A stretch of DNA of 64,000 nucleotides from Blumeriella jaapii (GCA_009599575.1 VWND01000001.1:434001-498000), one strand, 5' to 3'. Positions 33,340-45,900 are shown, counted from the first letter of the stretch. Numbers and translations are program-made. Notes: generated from the letters alone by a model not told the origin.

Positions 33340-35255
33340 ATTAAATTTGCCTACGCCGCATTTATTATTAAAAAAAGGATTCGATATACCTGATATAACT
33401 TACGAAATCGATCAATTACGGTGGTGCAAAAAGTTTAGCTTTTACCGACCTAGCGACTATTCTTTTGATATTGTAAACGGTTATATTAATATGCAAATTA
33501 TACGTTATAAAACTTCGTATAAATATTACGACGGAGAAATGCTATAGGAGCTTTTTCAGGAAGATTTTAAAAAATAGTTCGAGCAAACTTTTAAAATAAG
33601 CGCTAAAAATACGCTTGTTTTGTTTTACAATCACTTTTTTATTTACGGTATATTTATGCGATAATTCAAAAGCTACAATTACGCCAAGCTGCTTTACGAC
33701 CTTTTAAATAAACGCTAATTTCCGGAATAGCAGCTTAATCAAAAGAAATTTGTGAACAGTAGGCAGACAGTTCTGGGCTATAAGCCAGCTATAAAACTTT
33801 ATATTTAATCGTTCGAAAAGAAAATTCGGAATAATAATAATTTTAAATATAAATATGCTTTTTCTGCTATATTTATTTTAGTCCGTTTTTGATACGACTT
33901 TTTTACCTTATACTTTCGACGCTTTATAATATCAGATTTTGATTAAGCTCTACGGCAAAAAAAAAACTACGCTAAAAACCTATTTTTTATTTTAATTTTC
34001 GATTTTAGCGATAATTATTATAAAATTAACCGATACAACTTTTAAGAACGTTTACAGCCATTTTTATTAAAAAGCAACAGCGTTAAATAAAGCATGCAAA
34101 AGTACTTGGGTTTTTTTTATTATATTTCGATCGCCGATCAGATAGCAACGATTTTAGTAATAATAGGAGCGGTATAAAAAAAAACAATTACCGAAGCAAT
34201 TATAATAGAAAAGGTTTTGGTAATAAATATGAAAACCTTGGAAAAAAAAAAAGAAAAAAAAACGATAGCGAAAATGAAAGCAATAATTTTAATTTTCGTA
34301 ATAATAATAACAACGACAGTTGTTTATTCGCAAACCTTTTAAAAATATACGACAGAGATATAAAATACGGCGGAGAATTATAAAATATTTTTATTGAAAA
34401 ACTAAAAAAGTTTTATAATTTGTGCGATTCGTATAATATATAATTATATTTGTATGCAAAAGCTTTTTTTTTATATATATTAAAAAACGCCGCAGACAAA
34501 TATTATTTTAATATTATAATATTACGAAGCATAACTTTCGAAGCTATAATTGCAGCTATAAGAAATTATTTCGAAACAAACGAAAATCGAAAGTTTTATT
34601 TTATTATTTAGCGCATAACAACTTTTATACGCGTTTTTTCCGACCTTGTAAATATTGGAAAAATACGTTTGAAATGCTTCGAAATTTTATTTTAACGATT
34701 TACAATTTGCTAATAAACTTTTACCTTCGAATACTAATACGATTCAAACCTGCGAAATCAGTTTATTAATGCTTGCAGTAGTATTCCGAAATGCAAGCAA
34801 GCATTTTTCAATTTTGTATTTACGTATAAAAAAGTAGCTGTATAAATAAGATTTGCTATTGGTATATTGCAACGAAAATAAAAAGAGCGCGATGCAAATA
34901 AAATAGAAACCAAAATAATATATTATATACAAATCAATTTTTATAATTTACGATATTTCGATAATTACGATTTTTACAATTTTTCCGGTCTTTTTACAAA
35001 TTTATATTATACAAATCGTATTTATAAAAAACGAAAAAAAAAAAAAAGATTTGGCAATAAAAGTTATCGAAGCAAAAAATTCCAAAATCGTAGCAATTAT
35101 TAAAATCGCGGTAATTTCCGAAGAAATTCAGAAAGTTTTCAGCTTAAAAAGTGCTGAGTATGCAAAAAAAAAGGATATTAGTTTAATAAACATTCTGCTA
35201 AAAAACGAAAAAAGTCGTTTGATAAATACAACGTTAGCAAGACTTATTTTATAAG
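33340..35255 (+). pseudogene. E4 gag remnant
   Basis: The plus strand reads as a Copia gag when RIP-type stops are ignored: an open N-terminal stretch at 33347-33547, then around 34,330-34,700 a K-L-K-K-F-Y-N-L-C-D-S segment, A-A-D-K-Y-Y-F and Y-F-E-T-N-E-N-R-K. The same motifs occur in the E5 gag, on the opposite strand there. Confidence 0.65.
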
Positions 35256-35979
35256 CGTTTCAGCTATTATATAATAATACAACAGCTTTTTTATCGAATA
35301 CGAAAGTGTCGAAGGATTTAACGATTATATATTAATTTTAATTTTCTCCGATGATTATAATATTTGAAACGCTAAAAATAAATATTATAACGACGATTAT
35401 AATAATAAAAATTATTTTACGCAAGTTTTTTATACGAAAGCAAATGACGTTATTAGTACAGAATTAATTACTGTTTTGAAAAAACGCTTTGCTTATTATG
35501 CTTTTACGAAGCTAGATTTAATAAACTTTTTTATTTTAGAAAATAAAAGCCCTTTTTTGGAAACTTATATATTTTAAGCATCCGCTATTTATTATACAAA
35601 TTCTAAAAGTTTTTTCCTGATTCGGGAGCTGCAGAAAAGTCTTTTGCAAAACTAGCTTAATTCAAGGCCCTATAAAAATTAATTTTAAATTTTACTTTCG
35701 AACACTTATTAATAGCAGATACTATTAGTTTTAAAATAATTTTTTGCCACGATTATAAATACAGCCAAAGTTATTATTTTTATTAGCGATATTAAGTTTT
35801 ATATCGTTAATACGAATATCCCGTTTTTAATTTGCCTTAAAGATATAAATGCTTTAAATATTTTTTTCGATAATTTGCATAACCTTTTTATACGAAAAAA
35901 TGGTTTGGTTTAAAAGTTTTTATCGTTCGCAAATAGAAATATTTATTTTTATTTTTTAATATACAAAAAGCATTATTTT

Positions 35980-37200
35980 ATTATTTTACAGAATTTAAAC
36001 TGCGTCAGATTTATCGACGTTAGAAACACTTTTTTGTATAACGTTTTGCTATTACTTTTAAACGTGCGAACCAAGATTTTGAAACTGCTATCTTGGAAAA
36101 AATCGCGAAGTATTATGATTAATATTAATTACATAAGCAAGCTCCACGTCGATTTAAGATTTTATTAAAAAACGATTATAAATTTAATTATTCGGTAATC
36201 GTTAATATTATATATATTAATAGCGATTTAGTTTTGTATATTATGGATTTTGCAACGTTTTATAATGCAAATGGTTTTTTAAAAAACATAACCGCGAAAC
36301 ACGTATAAATATATACTACGATTATATTAAATCGATTTTTACTTAGGTTTTTCCGATATTATTATCGTTGATTTAAAAACAAATTTTATTTTTTAAAAGT
36401 TTGTTAATAAGTATATTTTTTAAATATAATATTAAAATTGTTTTAATAAAAGCTTATAATAGCGTTAGCAAAGTAAAAACGTTACTACGTTTTATTAAAA
36501 CGTATATACGAGATTTTGAAAAAAGCAATTAAAAAACGAAAAGTTTCGATAAGCATATAATTTTTAAAATAGCGTTTAAAATTATTAACGATACGATCAA
36601 CCTAGGTGGTATTATACCTACGCTATTAATATATAATATATACTTTCGATTTTCAGAATCTAACGCTTTATCTGCTTTTGTAAGCAAGCGCCGAAAAGCC
36701 TTACGTTTTATTATACAAAAACTACGACGACACCGTTAATAAGTATATTTTTTAAAATATAATATTAAAATTGTTTTAATAAAAGCTTATAATAGCGTTA
36801 GCAAAGTAAAAAGTTTTTTAAAACGTATATACGAGATTTTGAAAAAAGCAATTAAAAAACGAAAAATGGCCCGTTTTAAAATTATTAACGATACGATCAA
36901 CCTAGGTGGTATTATACCTACGCTATTAATATAATATATACTTTCGATTTTCAGAATCTAACGCTTTATTGCTTTTGTAAGCAAGCGCCGAAAAAGCCTT
37001 ACGTTTTATTATACAAAAAATTACGACGTATTTAAATTGAACGAATCGTTTTAAATATTTTAATGCAAGAAATGGACATTGGATTGCTTTTTTTAAATAT
37101 TCGAATTTATCGTAAAAAAAAAAGCGGATGGATTGGTTTTTATCGCTAATTTCGAAAACTGAAAACGTTTGCAAAATTTTAATTACGACGATAAGGTTTT
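35980..37200 (+). pseudogene. E4 integrase remnant with tandem duplication
   Basis: Copia integrase motifs K-L-R-Q-I-Y-R-R, K-Q-A-P-R-R-F-K-I-L-L-K-N-D-Y and I-I-Y-I-N-S-D-L-V-L-Y are visible between 36,000 and 36,240. The C-terminal part is present twice because of a tandem repeat. Confidence 0.7.
36403..37027. repeat. tandem duplication inside E4, period about 332 bp
   Basis: Copy 1 starts GTTAATAAGTATATTTTTT at 36403, and copy 2 starts with the same bases at 36735. Long stretches match, including the CCTAGGTGGTATTATACC block. The second copy has short deletions. Confidence 0.85.
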
Positions 37201-37849
37201 TGAATTTCGAATTACGTTAGTAAAGCTTTATTATACTAAAAAAAAAAATGAAATTCAGCAGAATAAAAATTCTTTTAACTTTTCTTTTGAAAACGCTATT
37301 TCACTTTTTTAACTTGTTATTGTACAACCTACGCTTGTCGTGGAATTAACTTTTTCTGAAAACGTTGTTATTAAAAAGGGTATACGAAAACGCACTTTTT
37401 TTCCGAAAAACTAAAAAGCAGCAATTGCTTACAATTAACGAGTTTTATAAATTCGAAAAACAAAAGCTAAATAACGACGATATTATAATAGCGTTTTTAA
37501 TGGATAAAAGCAAAATTAATCGATTTTATACTTTCGACGATTGTATTACAAGCTTTTTTATATATAAAAAAAAGACTAACGCTAAGTATTCGATTAAGTT
37601 ACGCAAAAAAAGCGTTATTATAATCTCCGGTAAATCTTTTAAAGCCTTTCGCAATTAAAAGATCGCTGGTTTAATCGAGAAAAAAGTTTTCGAAATAATG
37701 CAGTATAATCTTGCTATTTACAACGTTCGCATTTTCAATTCTCGTATTATTAATAAAATTAAAAGCAAAAACACGTCCTAACCTTTCGAAAAATCAAAAC
37801 TAGTTATTTAAGTTTATAACGACGATAAAAAATACGATATTTTTATTTA

Positions 37850-39180
37850 ATCTTCGATTATTTAGCGAAACAGCCAAAGATTAATTATTACTTTTGCATT
37901 TGCTTTCGAATTGTTATGCAACGCTATATTTTACTTACGCGATATTATCCAAGCGTATATAAATGTTAATAAGTTTCTGGAACGTTAAATTTTTGCATAC
38001 TTTTCAAAGGAGTTGCGTTAAAATTATTTTAAAGGTTCGATTCTGCTATTATATAAGCTATTATATAATATTGCAAAAGCAGGCATTTATTGGTGGGATA
38101 CGTATTATAAATATTATAAAAAAAAATTTTATATAATTACTTTTTACGTACGACTTTTGCTTATTTGTTTTTACTACGCCTGTATTTGCAATTGTAAAAA
38201 TGCAAACCGACGATACTTTGCAATTTGCAGACGACGATTTTTTTATTTTAGAAAAAAAAAAGCTATAAGCAGCCGATTTTAGTATTAAATCAAAAGATAT
38301 TTTAATTACGAATAATAAACTAACGTTTAATGGTGGTGTTTTTGTGGAAGCAGAAAAATGGTTTTATTTTTTTTAAATAAAAGAATTAAGCTAAAAAACT
38401 CGAATTAATTAAAAAAGATAGCAGTAATTATTTCGCTTAGCGCGCTCGAGATGCTTATATTGCTAATTTATATTAACTAAAGGCAATTTTCGATCTTTTA
38501 ATTACAACGCAAATTCAATAGAAATATTTTATTATAAATAATATCGCAATTATTAATAAGCGCTTACAGTAAATAATTAGCAATCAGGAGCGAAAACTAT
38601 TATTTATACGAATAAATTTATCAACGGCTAAATTATTTATATTTGTTAACGGGTTTTTTTGCAAATAATAAGAATTATAATTCGCAAATTAGCTACGAGG
38701 TTTTTATTAAAAATAAAAAGAAGTTTGAAAATTCGTTTAAAATAAAAAGAAATTTTATTATAATTAGCTTTATCAAATGCTAAAAAGTTATTCGTTTTGT
38801 TTTAGCGTCTGAAATTTATAGTATAGTAAAAAGTGTTAATATCGCTATTTGTTTAGCTATTACTTTACGAATAATTACTAGCAAACTTAATTTTCTTAAC
38901 GTTTTAATTTTAATATATACCGACTCGTACTTTTTGTACGAATGCTTAGTAAAATTAAATATAACAAAAGAAAAAAAACTTATAATCGATATAATAGCAC
39001 TACGACAAAGTTATAAAAAAAAAGAATTGGCAAAGGTCAAATAAATCGACGGTCAGAACAATCCAGCTAATGCAATAACGAAATCAGTTTTTAACAAAGC
39101 TTTTACGACTTTTATTAATATTAATAAAATCGAAGTACGAATAGAGGATTGGGTGGAAAAATAAAAACGAGCAGTTTTAA
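37850..39180 (+). pseudogene. E4 Copia reverse transcriptase/RNase H remnant
   Basis: Reads C-N-A-I-F-Y-L-R-D-I-I-Q-A-Y-I, then L-L-Y-N-I-A-K-A-G-I-Y-W-W-D-T-Y-Y-K-Y near 38,050-38,110 (the Copia L-Y-G-I-x-E-A-G motif), followed by an RNase H region ending near 39,170. It is RIP-mutated throughout. Confidence 0.7.
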
Positions 39181-39228
39181 TTTTCGTTGTTTTTGTATAA
39201 ATGTTATTCTATTAAAAAAAGTTGCCAG

Positions 39229-39343
39229 TATAAGAATATAGGATAATCACGTGTAATACGTAATGTTGTAGCCTGCGCTAAATTGGTGCATATTAGGCTG
39301 CAACCCTTATATATTTTACCGCGCAGCTAGTTAGATAAAAACC
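39229..39343 (+). repeat. E4 right LTR, first part
   Basis: Matches the first part of the E4 left LTR; interrupted at 39343 by E5 and resumed at 44535. Confidence 0.9.
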
Positions 39344-39542
39344 TGTGGGTATATGGTGGTGGCTGATCATGCGCACAATCACATGATCAGACCACGTGAC
39401 GACGGTAGGCTGCAAGCGTGCAGCCCTACCTACACATACCCGTGCGATAGCTAGTTTACTCCTTAGATCTCTTTCGCAATACAACCCCAGTTATTGCAAT
39501 ATCTCAACTGTGTATACACAACCCCCTTATGTGATACCAACA
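39344..39542 (+). repeat. E5 left LTR (199 bp)
   Basis: Direct repeat of 44331-44529. It is followed by a 12-bp palindrome, CACTGATCAGTG (39541-39552, overlapping the last two LTR bases). Confidence 0.95.
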
Positions 39543-39559
39543 CTGATCAGTGTTCGTAT

Positions 39560-40705
39560 TGCGCAAGGAAGCTTGTGTATTGTTGCACAGTCGAGGGAGC
39601 TCCAGTGAAATGAGCTTTGTTGGCGCTGTATTCGTCGTATGCTCTCTTACGTTCTTCTGGGGAGTGTTTTGTTGACCAGCAGTCTACCTTCTTGCATACC
39701 AACACTTTTTAGGTTGGGAAGAACTGCTAGAATTGCCTGAATAGCCTCCTCGGCCTCGGAATCCTTTTTTTCCTTTTTTGAATGAGCCTCTGCCTTGGTA
39801 GCTTCTACCGAAACGTTCTTCGCGACCTCTGCCTCTGTAGGTTCGGTCTGTGTAGTAGCTTTCATTTTGATTTGGGGTGGCAGAAGTTTGAAAGAGCTGG
39901 GGGGTGATAGGGGTTAATTTTCGCAACTGAATTTTTCGTTTAATGGTCCCAATTGCATTGCGTAGCTGGGATGCGACGCCTTTATACGTATTTGCAGGGT
40001 CTATTAGGGCGTGTCTGCACTTTTGTACGCCATTGCAAGCGCTGATAATTTGGTCTCGCAAGTGATTATCGCTTTCGTATTCTTCAATAAGAGCTTGTTG
40101 ATATAGCGCTAGTCTTTCGAACATGGTCTTTAAGCATTCCAAGCGCGATTTGCCAGGGTTTTCAGCCTGTATTCCTCTGTATGTAGTCGTACGCCATGCT
40201 GTCAGGTAGAGCTTGCGGTTTTCAGTCGTTTCGAAGTGAGCTTTCATAAGATTAATTATTACGCCAAACTGGTAGTTTTTACGAATCATAGTATTGCAGT
40301 AGTAGGCGTCAGCTGCTCTTTTGAGCATGTGCGGGAAGGCTTTTGCGTACAGGCTTTCGGGGAGATTGCATGAATCGCACAGACTGTAGAACTTTTTCAG
40401 CTTTACGTGGAGTATATCCCATACTTTCCTTCCGTACTTTATTTTATTTTTATAATACATTTTGCTGAGGTTCAGAACTAGCTGTGCAGAGTCGTCTTTT
40501 TTGTAAGGTCTGACTTCTGCTTCTTCGTCGCTTGAAGGGTTATCGGGAGGGTCGTTGCCTTCAACCTTGGGAATTTTCGTTTTGTTTTTGAAGTTGTATG
40601 AAGTTTTGCCTCGTGTGAAGGGTGTATCACGTACGCCATTATCGCTACCTACGAAGGCGTTGAAGGCTTGGAAGACGCCCCTGCCCCTTTCGCCCCTTTC
40701 TCTCC
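39560..40705 (-). pseudogene. E5 gag fragment, inverted relative to the element
   Basis: The minus-strand frame (open from 40784 to 39684) encodes a Copia gag: K-L-K-K-F-Y-S-L-C-D-S, A-A-D-A-Y-Y, H-F-E-T-T-E-N-R-K-L-Y, an R-G-R-G-rich segment and the start of a zinc knuckle. The zinc knuckle is broken: after K-K-C-W the frame shifts by one base, and the next frame supplies C-K-K-V-D-C-W-S-T-K-H. The homologous gag in E4 is co-oriented with pol. The gag-like part of the frame stops near 40,705; beyond that the minus-strand reading is only the shadow of the plus-strand pol sequence. Confidence 0.8.
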
Positions 40706-40706
40706 T

Positions 40707-41230
40707 CCTGATCAATACAACATATGGAGCGCCGAAAACGGCTATTACGATGGGGATAAGTATCAAGATAATTTCTTCACTCAAACTTTTTATACAGAAG
40801 CTGGCAAGGTAGTAAAAGTCGAAGTTTTGACTATTCTACAAGAGCGATCTGCCTATCACGCCTTTACAAAGCTTGATCCTATGAACCCTTCCATCCAGAA
40901 GGACGATAAACCCCCACTGAAGACGTATATCTCAGGCTCGAAATACTCTTTACACAAGTTCCAAGGATTCCTTCCAAATTTAGATGCAGCTGGCAAGTCT
41001 TCAGGTGGTATATTTCAGTTCAAAGCCTTTAAAAGATTGCTACTCTAGCTTGCTTTTTAATCCTTTTTCGAAAGAAAATACGATTAGCTTTGGAATAACT
41101 CCTGCAAATATCCAAAGAACAGTTTTTGTTGCAACATCTATTGGCAAAATCAAGTTTCATATCGTTGATATTAATACCCCTTTTTTGATTTGTCTAAAAG
41201 ATATGGATGCTCTTTATGTTTTATTTCGAT
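40707..41230 (+). pseudogene. E5 Copia protease region
   Basis: The plus-strand frame (open to 41048) reads H-A-F-T-K-L-D-P, then a G-A/A-A-G-K-S-S-G-G-like segment resembling the fungal Copia protease neighbourhood, where an intact copy would have D-T-G-A. The frame continues in pieces to about 41,230 with F-H-I-V-D-I-N-T-P-F-L-I-C-L. The catalytic triplet is not intact. Confidence 0.55.
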
Positions 41231-41302
41231 AATTTGCATAATATGCTTATATAAAAAAACGGCCCTGGCGTACCAGTAGTTCGGAAATGGAAACACTTAT
41301 TT

Positions 41303-42466
41303 ATGCTGCTTAATACCCAAGAAACTCTATCTTGCTATTTTACAGAACTGAAATTACGCCAGATCCACAGACGTTGGGAATACTCTTTTGTACAGCGCTT
41401 TGCGGCTACTCTGGAACGAGCAGGGCAGGAGTTCGAGACTGCTATCCTGGAGAAGATTGCCAAATACTGTTCCCAGTGTCAATTATACGAGCAAGCCCCT
41501 CGCCGATTTAAGATTTTACTGAAAAACGACTATAAATTCAATTATTCAGTAATTATGAATATTATATATATTAACGGCGATCCGGTCCTTCATATCGTGG
41601 ATTCAGCTACCATTTACAGCTTTGATGGTTTTTTAAAGAATATGACTGCAAAACACGTATGGGATACACTTCGGCTATATTGGATCGATTTCTACTTGGG
41701 TCCATCCGACGTAATTGTTATCGATTCAGGAACCAATCTAACCTCCCAGGAGTTTCGCTAACAAGCACGCTTTATAGGATATGATATCAAGATCGTCCCA
41801 ATCGAAGCTTATAATAGTATTGGCAAAGTGGAACGTTACCACGGCCCTTTTAGACGAATTTACAGTATTCTAAAGGAGCAACTGAAGAATAAAGGCTTCG
41901 ATAAGCATATGATCCTGAAAATGGCTTTTAAGGCTATAAACGACACTGCAAATCCAGGCGGTATTATACCTACTTTACTGGTATACGGCGCATACCTCCG
42001 TCTATTAGAAACAGACGCTTCTTTTGCTTCTGTAACGAAAAGACGCGATGCATTACGCCTTGCAACCCAAGAAATTCGGCGAATCCAGGCTGAACGCAAA
42101 GTTTCGGAAGCCCTACGTACTAGAAACGGCCCGAATACTTTGGAAACACTTAATTTCCTTCTGCAATCAGACGTACGCGTATACAAAGAAAAGGGAGGTT
42201 GGTCAGGCTTTTACAAGCTTATTTCAAGGAATGGCAATACCTGCAAAATTCAAATCAACGATAAAGCCTCAGATTTTCGAATTACGTCAGTTAAGCTTTA
42301 TTATAGCGAATTGGACGATGAAACCGAACTAGTTGTTAAGAAGGAAAAGATTGCATTACCAGCTGCGACTATTGCATCAGCTGCAATTGTACAGCCTGTT
42401 GCAAAATTGATTGCACCATTAATTCAACCATTAATTCAATCTTCAGAAATTATACAAATTCGCTAA
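41303..42466 (+). pseudogene. E5 Copia integrase
   Basis: Two long frames, 41303-41761 and 41828-42466, separated by one in-frame stop of the CAA-to-TAA type (41759-41761); the reading frame is otherwise continuous. Motifs: L-R-Q-I-H-R-R-W-E-Y (H-H part), C-S-Q-C-Q-L-Y (C-x2-C part of the zinc-binding domain), V-D-S-A-T and V-I-V-I-D-S-G-T-N-L (catalytic Asp region). Integrase precedes RT, as in Copia elements. Confidence 0.85.
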
Positions 42467-42699
42467 AGCACCAAAATACGCGTTCCTTCCCGAAAGATTA
42501 GGAAGCAATAGCAACAGTTGCTTACAACTGACGAGTTTTACGAACTGGAGAAAAGAAATTTGGGAAAGGATAACGTTAATATATTGTTTTTTTACAAAGA
42601 CTACTAAAATCAATTCACTCGACGACTGTATTGCAAGCTACTTTACACACAAGGAGAAGGCAGACGCTGAATGCTTAGTCAAACTACGCTAAAAAGGTG

Positions 42700-44247
42700 T
42701 TATTACAATCCCCGGCGAGCCTTTTTGAAGCTTTTAGAAGAATAGAAGTAGAAGGTTTGATCGAGAAAGGCGTTTTTAAGGTTGTATAATACAACTCTAC
42801 TTTTCATCACGGCCGAATCTTTAATTTACGAATTGTAAATGAAGTCAAAGGCAAGAATACAGCTATACCATTCGAGAAATCTAGACTGGTAATTCAAGCT
42901 TATAACGACGATGGGAAGTACGATATTCTTATTCAATCATCCATTATTCAGCGAAATAGCTAAAGATTGATCATAACTCTCGTCCCAACCTTCGAACATA
43001 TCTGCAACGCTACACTGCATTTAAGAGATATTATACAAGCTTATATGAGCGCTAATCGGTTTCTAGAAAGACAGATTCTAGCGCATCTTCTTAAAGAGCT
43101 ACGATCTAGCTATCCAGAAGGCTCGATTCTGCTGATACACAAGCTTTTGTACGGTATAACAGAGGCAGGCACGCATTGGTGGGATACGTATTATAAGCAC
43201 CATAAGAATAAGCTTTACATAACTACGTCAACCTACGACCCCTGCTTATTTATTTCTACTACTTTTGCTTTCGCAATCGTAGGAATGCAAATAAACGACA
43301 CGTTGCAGCTAGCAGATGAGGCTTTCTCAGCTTTGGAGGAGGCCGAATTGCAAGCAGCAGATTTCAATGCAAAGCCCAAGAATACATTGAGTAAAAGCAA
43401 CGTTTTGACCTTCAACGAAGGAGCTTTATATAAATCAAATAGCTCTATTTTTTTCAGACAGAAGAACTAAGTAAAGAAACTCGAGCTAATCAAGGACGAT
43501 GAAAGCAATTACTTCGCCCAACGAGCTCGAGAAGCTTATATTGCTAGTTTGTGTTAACCCGAGGCTATTTTCGACTTTTTAGTAGCTGCATAAATACAAA
43601 TGGAGAATTTTATCCAGTTAGATATCGATATAATTAACAAGCGCATTCGATAAATAATAGATAATCAAGATCGAGGCTTTTTATTTATATAAGTCGACCT
43701 TCCTATTGCAAAGCTATTTGTTTTTGTTGACGGCTTATTTGCTAATAACAAAGACTGCAATTCGCAAATTGGCTACGAAGTCTTCCTAGCTAATAAAATG
43801 CAGCTTGACAACAATTTATTCAAGATGAAGGGGAACCTTATTGCAGCAAGCTTAATCAAATGTCAGAAAGTTATACGAAGCGTACTAGCTTCAGAAATAT
43901 ACGGAATGGTTTTTGGGATAGATATCGCTATTTGCATCGCCATAATTCTACGTATAATCATTTAAAAGCTCAATCTCTCCGATATTCCAGTAGTAGTTTG
44001 CACTGATTTATACTTTTTGTATAAGTGTTTGGTCAAATTAGGAACAATAAAGGAAAAGCGCCTTATGATCGATATTATGGCTTTCCGCCAGAGCTATAAA
44101 AAAAGAGAGTTATCAGAGGTTAGATGGATCGACGGAAAGGATAATCCGGCGGATGTTATAACGAAAGCAAACCCTAATAAAGCTTTCATTATCTTTATTG
44201 ACAAAAACGAAATTGACGTAAGAATAGAAGGTTGGGTAGAAAGATAG
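42700..44247 (+). pseudogene. E5 Copia reverse transcriptase and RNase H
   Basis: The frame 42967-43470 holds R-D-I-I-Q-A-Y, L-L-Y-G-I-T-E-A-G-T-H-W-W-D-T-Y-Y, Y-D-P-C-L-F-I and the active-site region Q-I-N-D-T-L-Q-L-A-D, where a D-D pair has become N-D. The frame 44017-44247 holds the RNase H end, C-L-V-K-L-G-T then R-W-I-D-G-K-D-N-P-A-D. Stops and one frame change separate the pieces, so it is inactive. Confidence 0.85.
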
Positions 44248-44330
44248 TAGAAAGGAGAAGAAAACGATTACATGTATAATTAGAAGGAGTCTAGCTAATT
44301 ATGGTTGATTTTTTATAAAAGAGTTGCCAG

Positions 44331-44529
44331 TGTGGGTATATGATGGTGGCTGATCATGCGCATAATTACATGATCAGACCACGTGACGACGGTAGGCTGC
44401 AAGCGTGCAGCCCTACCTACATATACCCGTGCGATAGCTAGTTTACTCCTTAGATCTTTTTCGCAATACAACCCCAGTTATTGTAATATCTCAACTGTGT
44501 ATACACAACCCCCTTATGTGATACCAACA
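44331..44529 (+). repeat. E5 right LTR (199 bp)
   Basis: Matches 39344-39542 with few differences, mostly C/T and G/A. Confidence 0.95.
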
Positions 44530-44534
44530 AAACC

Positions 44535-44614
44535 AGACCTTATCGCAATATAACCAACAGTTATTGCAACGTCTCAACCGTGTATTACACAACCCCCCCT
44601 TAGTGAAACCAACA
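44535..44614 (+). repeat. E4 right LTR, second part
   Basis: Continues the E4 LTR from 39343 after E5 and ends ACCAACA, followed by the GAAAG duplication. Confidence 0.9.
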
Positions 44615-44619
44615 GAAAG

Positions 44620-45900
44620 GGTTTTTTTGCTTTGGAAAAGGGTCGTTATAGGCAGGTTTGAGCAGATTAGTATAAAAAACAAAATGTAATAGTTTTTGCT
44701 CGAAAAGTAACTTCAGCTTATAATTATAAAAGCTTAGAATTTCGGCGATTTTGTAAAAACCGTAGAATTTATTATTTAGTTTTTTAATTAATCTGGTAGA
44801 AATTATATTACGTTTATTAAAAAACACGTTATTTTTTATTTTATAAACAGAAGCTAATTGGCGTTATTAATTAAAATAGTGTTTTTGGTCGGCCAACGCT
44901 AAAATTAAATTTATACGTAAAAGTAGTTTTAACTTTTTTATTTTATTAGCGAAATCGTTTTTTTTCGTATTTGCTATTCGCAAAATGCGTAAAATGGAAC
45001 CTAGAATAGGCTTAAATGGAAAAAAGCTTATTCGGAAATAAAAGCTTTTGTTGGCGTAAAAAAGGAAAACTCCGGTGGAAGCGTTTACAGCGTTATTCGC
45101 TGCGAATTCAGCTAAAAGAAGCCAGTTTTCCTAATTTCCTTAGGCGTATTCGACGAATTGTTTTAAATAAAAAAGTAAATAAGCGTTCGCGTTTTCGGTT
45201 TGGCCGTCTGTTTCGAAGTAAAAGCTGGTAAATAGCGTAATATTGGTTTCGAAACGGTAATTAATAGCTTTTTAAAACTGTGAAACAAATAAAAAACTTC
45301 GGTTTAAAATTATAAAATCGAAAAAATTATATAAACGTTAAATATTTTTACAAAACAATTTGGCTAAATCTATCGCTTTTATAATTGTATAGCAGGCTGT
45401 ATAATATCGTTTTTTGATAAAGCGATAAATTATTATTATAATTAGATTGTTTCGACTTTTATGCTTTTTTATTGGAAAAAAGCTTATAAAATCGACCGAT
45501 ATATAATTTCAACGGCGTAAAAAAATAAATAAAAATTTGAAAAATCTTTAATAGCGTTGATTAATGCTTGTATTGCGAAAGCAGCCGTTGCAATTGCGAA
45601 CAAATTTTTTGCAATTTTCGGAAACTAATAGCTAATAATAATTTTTATTAATAATTTCGTAAAATTTGTTTTTGCCAGAATAGCCTATTTTTATTAAATT
45701 ATAAATTATTTGTAAAAACCAGGTACGAATAGAAACGTTTAAATTCGGTGTATCGAAAACGTAAAATCGGTTTCGGAAATACAATTTGTTATTGCGTATA
45801 GCGTATTTAAAAAATTGTAACGTTTTAGATTTCGAAATACTTTTTGATTTAAACATTTTTTTTTTGATAACGATTTACAGTTTATTAATAAGATAATATT
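44620..45900 (-). pseudogene. E3 integrase remnant
   Basis: The minus strand 44600-44827 is open and reads L-N-N-K-F-Y-G-F-Y-K-I-A-E-I-L-S, then V-F-Y-T-N-L-L-K-P-A-Y-N-D-P, the typical C-terminal end of Gypsy integrases. The earlier part is interrupted by RIP-type stops. Confidence 0.7.

Larger units (their letters stand above)
39344..44529 (+). mobile_element. E5: youngest Ty1/Copia element, with inverted gag segment
   Basis: Two 199-bp LTRs (39344-39542 and 44331-44529), TGTGGGTATATG...GATACCAACA, flanked by the perfect duplication AAACC (39339-39343 and 44530-44534). At 5,186 bp it is shorter than the related E4 (about 6.6 kb). The LTRs differ at only a handful of positions and long frames remain open, so it has had much less RIP than E3/E4. 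Integrase, RT and RNase H are on the plus strand, but the gag-like frame runs on the minus strand just inside the left LTR, and the gag N-terminal region seen in E4 is missing. It is therefore rearranged and not autonomous. Confidence 0.93.
32856..44614 (+). mobile_element. E4: Ty1/Copia LTR retrotransposon nested in E3
   Basis: Left LTR 32856-33051 (196 bp); right LTR split by E5 into 39229-39343 and 44535-44614 (195 bp together). Perfect duplication GAAAG at 32851-32855 and 44615-44619. About 6.6 kb without E5. Plus-strand order is gag, protease region, integrase, RT, RNase H: Copia order, with integrase before RT. It is heavily RIP-mutated and carries an internal tandem duplication (36403-37027). 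Confidence 0.92.
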
